Below are positions 6,598 through 10,359 of a stretch of 10,359 nt of DNA, in pieces (within the stretch, counting starts at the first letter, position 1; the number at the start of each line of letters is the position of its first letter). The DNA is taken from the NCBI GenBank assembly GCA_027316975.1, contig DAHVFL010000136.1:1-10359 (forward strand), written 5' to 3'. A model generated the notes under the pieces. The model was not told the origin of the DNA. It saw nothing but the letters and a program-made list of their open reading frames with translations, and did not search any database. Source of the stretch: Chloroflexota bacterium. Its GTDB lineage: Bacteria > Chloroflexota > Ktedonobacteria > Ktedonobacterales > Ktedonobacteraceae. Both the position numbers and the translations under genes were made by a program.

Positions 6598-7717
6598 ATT
6601 CCCTCTCCTCAAGCGGCACGTATTTTACATCTTTGGGGCCGACGTATTCGGCGCGCGGGCGGATCAGACGGTTATTCCCGAACTGCTCCAATACATGGGC
6701 AGTCCAGCCTGAAATGCGACTGCACGCGAAAATGGGCGTGTCCAGGTCGATGGGGACACCTAACATGTAGTAAACGGAAGCAGAGTAGAAATCGACGTTG
6801 GCGTATAGACCTTTATGCTCTTTGACACTCGCTTCGACGATGCGCGACATCTCATACCAGCGCGAATCGCCGGTACGCTTGCCCAATTCTTCCGACATCT
6901 GGCGCAGGTGAGTCGCGCGCGGGTCGTCCGTGCGGTAGACGCGATGGCCGAAGCCCATGATGCGCTCTTTGCGTTCGAGCGCGCCCACGATATACGCTTC
7001 TGCTTTATCTACCTCACCGATTTTCATTAACATGCGTATCACCTGCTCGTTCGCGCCGCCATGCAGCGCACCGGAAAGCGCCCCGATGGCCGAGGTAATG
7101 GCCGCGTACATACTCGCCAGGGTAGCAGCCGTGACACGAGCCGCGAAGGTGGATGCGTTTAACTCGTGATCGGCGTGCAGGATGAGCGCGGTATCGAGCA
7201 CGTGCGCATTATATGCATCGGGCATTTCGCCGTTTAGCATGTACAGAAAATTGGTGGCGTGATTTTCGCCCGCCAATGGCTCAACCGGCTCTTTGCCGTT
7301 GCGAATACGATCCCACGCCGCCACAATGGTTGGAAAGAGAGCGGTGAGACGGATGGAACGGCGAACATTGGCTGCGCGGGTGTTATCACCCGCGTCGGGG
7401 TCGAAGGAGGAGAGAGCGGAAACTGAGGTACGTAACACATCCATCGGCGTCGCGGTTTTCGGCATCAACTGCATCAAGTGCATAATCGCGGGTGGAAGCG
7501 CCCGGTTCGCTTGCAGTTGATACGTGAAGTCTTCTAATTGCACCCTGGTTGGGAGGACGCCATGCCAGAGCAGGTAGGCCGTCTCCTCAAAAGAGGAGTA
7601 ACGCGCTAAATCGTGAATATCAACTCCATAGTACAGCAGTCTGCCTTGTTTGCCATCCAGTTCGCAAATACTGGAATGCGCTGCTACAATGTCTTCAAGG
7701 CCATCGGTGGTAGCCAT
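6596..7717 (-). CDS. gltA: Citrate synthase family protein
   Basis: The 373-residue protein matches citrate synthase, which condenses acetyl-CoA with oxaloacetate at the entry of the citric acid cycle. The active-site residues are visible: HADHELNAST at 181-190, LHGGANE at 218-224 (H219), GFGHRVYR at 255-262 (H258) and NVDFYS at 307-312 (D309). The C-terminal RPRAEY (353-358) is the usual CoA- and citrate-binding tail region. The length fits the shorter bacterial type, which also includes 2-methylcitrate synthases, and the substrate cannot be told apart here. An in-frame ATG 63 bases further upstream (7780) has no ribosome site, whereas GGAGGAG at 7725-7731 lies 7 bases before the ATG at 7717, so I chose the shorter form. 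No prp or other citric-acid-cycle genes are adjacent. It is convergent with the kinase gene. Confidence 0.93.
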   Translation of the reverse strand: MATTDGLEDIVAAHSSICELDGKQGRLLYYGVDIHDLARYSSFEETAYLLWHGVLPTRVQLEDFTYQLQANRALPPAIMHLMQLMPKTATPMDVLRTSVSALSSFDPDAGDNTRAANVRRSIRLTALFPTIVAAWDRIRNGKEPVEPLAGENHATNFLYMLNGEMPDAYNAHVLDTALILHADHELNASTFAARVTAATLASMYAAITSAIGALSGALHGGANEQVIRMLMKIGEVDKAEAYIVGALERKERIMGFGHRVYRTDDPRATHLRQMSEELGKRTGDSRWYEMSRIVEASVKEHKGLYANVDFYSASVYYMLGVPIDLDTPIFACSRISGWTAHVLEQFGNNRLIRPRAEYVGPKDVKYVPLEERE

Positions 7718-7731
7718 AGACGGTCTCCTCC
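7715..7731 (-). promoter_or_regulatory. Strong ribosome site deciding the citrate synthase start
   Basis: On the minus strand GGAGGAG (7725-7731) lies 7 bases before ATG (7717-7715). This favours the 373-residue form over a 394-residue one from the in-frame ATG at 7780, whose extra 21 residues show no family similarity. Confidence 0.75.
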
Positions 7732-7860
7732 AGGGATACTCGCTTCGCTCTGGCAATGAGCAGGTTGGCGCATCCGGCATGTTGTAAGGGCGGGTGCTGC
7801 TTCTTCCACAGCGAATCAGACAACTTTCACCACAACAAATGATATGCGGTTCTGTAAAGT

Positions 7861-7890
7861 ATTATAGTCATCCAATTCAAAGCATGTCAA
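7861..7890 (-). promoter_or_regulatory. Consensus sigma-70-type promoter for citrate synthase
   Basis: The minus strand carries TTGACA at 7890-7885 and TATAAT at 7866-7861, both perfect, separated by 18 bases. Transcription would begin near 7854, giving an untranslated leader of about 137 bases before the ATG at 7717. That leader was checked for a riboswitch-like fold by eye and nothing recognisable was seen. Confidence 0.65.
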
Positions 7891-7982
7891 TGCGAATCAG
7901 CGCAAGAGCAAATGATTCTCTAAACTGATGGTTTTTGACAACCGAATAGAACAATGACTGGAAATGTCCGCCTTCGTCCCCG

Positions 7983-8152
7983 GCGTCCTGTAGGGACAAG
8001 GGGCGGATGTGGGGATGGGTAGGGGCCTTGTGCTTGTCCTCGTGGCAACGCGATTCGCCCGGGTTCCGTGAGGCTTGATGGTCGCACTCCAACCAGGACA
8101 AGCACAAGGCCCCCGCATCCACCCTACCCTTCCCCTTGTCCCTACAGGACGC
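7983..8152. repeat. 170-bp imperfect inverted repeat (MITE-like or structured element)
   Basis: Two 58-base arms, 7983-8040 and 8095-8152, are inverted copies around a 54-base centre. The outer 21 bases of each arm match perfectly (beginning GCGTCCTGTAGGGAC) and the inner ends match again (GGCCTTGTGCTTGTCCT); the middle of the arms has diverged. GTCCTGTAGGGAC is itself nearly self-complementary. No protein is encoded. It sits in the 527-base gap between the citrate synthase and acyltransferase genes, which otherwise holds only the promoter at 7861-7890 and a weak hairpin near 8178-8207. It may be a non-autonomous mobile element, a dispersed palindromic repeat or a structured RNA. I saw no clear target duplication at its ends. 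Confidence 0.7.
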
Positions 8153-8177
8153 AGGGGCCGCAAGCGTCCCAACGGCC

Positions 8178-8207
8178 ATGATTTCCGATCCTGGTCGGTA
8201 AAATCAT
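8178..8207 (-). terminator. Weak hairpin downstream of the acyltransferase gene
   Basis: ATGATTTCCGA at 8178-8188 pairs with TCGGTAAAATCAT at 8195-8207 across a 6-base loop, with a 2-base bulge. It lies about 40 bases past the acyltransferase stop. No U-run follows on the minus strand, so its role as a terminator is doubtful. Confidence 0.22.
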
Positions 8208-8244
8208 CGGAATGGTAGGCTTATTGCTGTGCCCACAAACTTCC

Positions 8245-9663
8245 CTATCGGGTAACGGCCTCTTGTGGAGAGGCCTCCACTACCACCGATTGGGATGCTG
8301 CCGCTTTGAGCCGTTCGCGGTGCCGTTTCTCGATCACGCCGCGCCAGCGGTCACCCAGCTTCATCCAGGGTTTCTCCGTCAGTAAATAAGAGAGGAAGGC
8401 GAAGGGGAAAACCACTAACAGGCCCCACAGCCAGTACGTGCCATAGACGATGAACTTATTGCTGATATGCAGCAGGGGCAATACCCGTGACTGGAAGAGG
8501 ATGAGCAAGGGTAAATGCCACATATACAGGCTAAAGGAAATCAGACCGACCCAGCGCAGCGGCGCCCACTCGAAGGGACGTTTCAGCGAAGAAGGCCCGT
8601 AGAGAATCGCCGCGATACACGCGCCAAAGGCAAACGAGAGAATTATCTCATTGATCCAGTCATACGCGGGCAGCAGACCGTTCAGGAACGGCCAACCGTG
8701 CATCTCGCGATTGAAGTGCCACATCGCGCCAAACATCAGCACTACAATACCCGCGCCCCACAGCCATAGACTGAGCTTCCGCCACGTCTCGGCAAATTTT
8801 TTATTGGTCGAAGGATGCTGCGCGTAGATATAACAGAGGCTGATGAACATACCAACCGCGAAATCTTCCGTGTACTTGCCGGTGATGCCATACGAGAAGA
8901 ACAGGATCACGTTTAGCAGCGAGCGCGGCACCAGCACGGTTTTCGTGGGATTCGCCATAAAATATTCACCGAACAGGCGCACGCTGAGTCCCAGCACAAT
9001 GAGCGCGCTGAGCCACAACGTCACGGACTGGAGTCGATAGCGCTGCGGCACATTCTTGACCAGCCATAAAAAGGCCAGGGCGATGAGCGGCAACAACATA
9101 TAGAACTGCCATTCGGTCGCCAGCGTCCAGAACGGGCCATTGATCTGCCGGAAGGTGGTACGCGAAGAATCCATAAAAAAGGTGACGAAGAGAAACAGAT
9201 ATTTAAGATTGGCGCGTTGCAAATATTCAGGATATGTGGTCAAAATAATCAGAAACAGGCAGACATAATAACCAGGGACGATACGCAAAAAGCGGCGCAT
9301 ATAAAAGACACGCCCCGGCGGCCAGGGATTATTAAAGAGCAGTGATTTGGCGAATGGCATAAAAAGCAAGAAGCCCGACAGCACGAAAAAGAGCGTAACT
9401 CCGGTGCCACCCGCCGTTGCTACCGACGAGGCCAGAGGATTCGCCATACGGTTCCACAGGCTGTCGCCGGTCATGCGGTTGATATGAAAAACCATCACCA
9501 TCAGGAAAGCGATCCCCCGCACGCCGTCGAGCACGGCGATGGTATTCTGTTTGCCACCAGTCTGCCGATCTTCCAGCATCCGCGCTATCCATTGACCTGG
9601 ACGCCGCAATACATGCCTTTTTTCATATACTGGTTGCTCTACTCCATTTTGCGTGTCAATCAT
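8245..9663 (-). CDS. Acyltransferase-3 family integral membrane protein (OafA/YrhL-like)
   Basis: The 472-residue protein belongs to the acyltransferase-3 family, membrane enzymes that move acetyl or other acyl groups onto sugars, lipids or secondary metabolites. The family signature is plain: VLDGVRGIAFLMVMVFH at 44-60 with H60, LFFVLSGFLL at 91-100, MRRFLRIVPGYY at 122-133, and PFWTLATEWQFYMLLP at 177-192, all in the usual order. About ten hydrophobic membrane segments follow, including ISFSLYMWHLPLL at 375-387 and a terminal LSYLLTEKPW at 424-433. No extracellular SGNH domain is attached. The N-terminal 40 residues and the basic C-terminal tail (about 434-472) are likely cytoplasmic. The ATG at 9663 has only a weak ribosome site (AAGAGA). 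The substrate is unknown, and no polysaccharide genes adjoin it. It is divergent from the sigma factor gene. Confidence 0.9.
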   Translation of the reverse strand: MIDTQNGVEQPVYEKRHVLRRPGQWIARMLEDRQTGGKQNTIAVLDGVRGIAFLMVMVFHINRMTGDSLWNRMANPLASSVATAGGTGVTLFFVLSGFLLFMPFAKSLLFNNPWPPGRVFYMRRFLRIVPGYYVCLFLIILTTYPEYLQRANLKYLFLFVTFFMDSSRTTFRQINGPFWTLATEWQFYMLLPLIALAFLWLVKNVPQRYRLQSVTLWLSALIVLGLSVRLFGEYFMANPTKTVLVPRSLLNVILFFSYGITGKYTEDFAVGMFISLCYIYAQHPSTNKKFAETWRKLSLWLWGAGIVVLMFGAMWHFNREMHGWPFLNGLLPAYDWINEIILSFAFGACIAAILYGPSSLKRPFEWAPLRWVGLISFSLYMWHLPLLILFQSRVLPLLHISNKFIVYGTYWLWGLLVVFPFAFLSYLLTEKPWMKLGDRWRGVIEKRHRERLKAAASQSVVVEASPQEAVTR

Positions 9664-9832
9664 GATTCATTATTCTCTTACTATCAGCTAGATTCACTGC
9701 CATATTCTACTGTATTAACGGATAAAGCTGCCAGAAAGACCCGTTTCCTGTACTTTTGGGAAAGAGATACCCCAAATGTGAAAAAGATCACAGCGCATTC
9801 GACGTAGTATCCTATAGTATAAGAGATATTTT

Positions 9833-9843
9833 TATGCTACACT
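9833..9843 (+). promoter_or_regulatory. Candidate extended -10 promoter of the sigma factor gene
   Basis: TGCTACACT at 9835-9843 is an extended -10 (TGn followed by TACACT); an overlapping TATGCT begins at 9833. No good -35 is seen. Transcription would start near 9850, about 24 bases before the ATG at 9874. The 210-base divergent gap 9664-9873 shows nothing else I can name. Confidence 0.33.
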
Positions 9844-9873
9844 AGCCCCAAAATGACAGGAGTGAGGCAGGTC

Positions 9874-10359
9874 ATGAGAGAGACAGCGCGCGAGGATGAG
9901 CTGTTGCTTGTTGCTCGCAGCCAGCGTGGGGATGTCGATGCGTTTAATACACTGGTGCTGCGCTACCAGCAAGCCGTCTATACGGTGGTAATGCGTATGC
10001 TCGGTGATCCTGACATTGCTGCTGATGTTACGCAAGAGACATTTCTCGCTGCCTACCGCGCTATGCCAAATTTCCGGGGCGGTTCCTCATTCCGCGCCTG
10101 GCTGATGCGCATCGCCTCCAACCAGTCTTGCGACCACTGGCGGCGCACGTATCGACACCCCGTCGACTCGCTGGACGAACTGACCGACGAGGATGAACCG
10201 GCCTCAGCCGCCGTCATGAGTTCTTTGATCGAAACCGCGCAAGATGTCAACCCCGAAGAGGCCCTTTTGACCCAGGAATTACAACAGATCATCCAGCTTG
10301 GCATTGAGACACTGCCACTCGACCAGCGTGTGGCCGTCGTCCTGTGCGATATCCAGGGC
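9874..10359 (+). CDS. ECF-type RNA polymerase sigma factor (3' end outside window)
   Basis: The first 162 residues of an extracytoplasmic-function sigma-70 family protein are present and the frame is open to the window edge. Region 2 spans roughly residues 22-92, with FNTLVLRYQQAVY at 24-36, DVTQETFLAAYRA at 51-63 (core-RNA-polymerase and -10 binding) and FRAWLMRIASNQSCDHWRR at 73-91. An acidic linker covers about 100-130. Region 4 begins with LPLDQRVAVVLCDIQG at 147-162 and is cut before the helix-turn-helix. ATG at 9874 follows AGGAG (9858-9862) and GAGG (9864-9867); an in-frame ATG at 9853 lacks a ribosome site. ECF factors direct transcription of stress or envelope regulons, often under an anti-sigma encoded just downstream, which is outside the window. 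It is divergent from the membrane acyltransferase. Confidence 0.93.
   Translation, partial: MRETAREDELLLVARSQRGDVDAFNTLVLRYQQAVYTVVMRMLGDPDIAADVTQETFLAAYRAMPNFRGGSSFRAWLMRIASNQSCDHWRRTYRHPVDSLDELTDEDEPASAAVMSSLIETAQDVNPEEALLTQELQQIIQLGIETLPLDQRVAVVLCDIQG

Noticed and set aside
7877..8179. Three overlapping minus-strand open frames of 61 to 100 codons
   Set aside because: They run through the inverted-repeat element, are Arg/Pro/Gly-rich translations of its GC-rich arms, and lack ribosome sites.
1..10359. CRISPR array, tRNA, rRNA or insertion sequence
   Set aside because: No spaced direct repeats, cloverleaf, rRNA motif or transposase reading frame was found on either strand.

Overview
The window looks like the chromosome of a soil-type bacterium, most plausibly of the Chloroflexota (Ktedonobacter-like). 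This is inferred from a cytosolic Ser/Thr kinase built around zinc ribbons, GTG and TTG starts, an ECF sigma factor, a PRK07806-type reductase and a large palindromic intergenic repeat. No rRNA or tRNA is present to settle the taxonomy.

Positions 1 to about 3000 are visibly AT-rich and look like an accessory or defence island. They hold a short open-frame remnant at the left edge, two tandem DarT-family (DUF4433) DNA ADP-ribosyltransferase toxin genes on the minus strand (231-986 and 1178-1915), and a divergent DarG-like macrodomain antitoxin gene on the plus strand (2143-2997). The macrodomain is expected to remove the ADP-ribose that the toxins put on DNA. Two toxins facing one divergently transcribed antitoxin, whose C-terminal half is unfamiliar, is not the usual darT-darG operon and is the most interesting part of the window.

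From about 3030 onward the sequence is GC-richer and housekeeping in character. On the plus strand are a histidine phosphatase of the phosphoglycerate-mutase family (TTG start), a short-chain dehydrogenase-like protein lacking the usual catalytic Tyr, and a 636-residue kinase with an active-looking kinase domain, a double zinc ribbon and a second, degenerate kinase domain. A perfect 58-bp palindrome then separates this kinase from a convergent citrate synthase gene and probably terminates both.

The citrate synthase has a consensus promoter far upstream and a strong ribosome site that fixes its start at 7717. Its upstream region also holds a 170-bp imperfect inverted repeat. Beyond that lie a minus-strand integral-membrane acyltransferase (acyltransferase-3 family) and, divergent from it, an ECF sigma factor gene cut by the right edge of the window.
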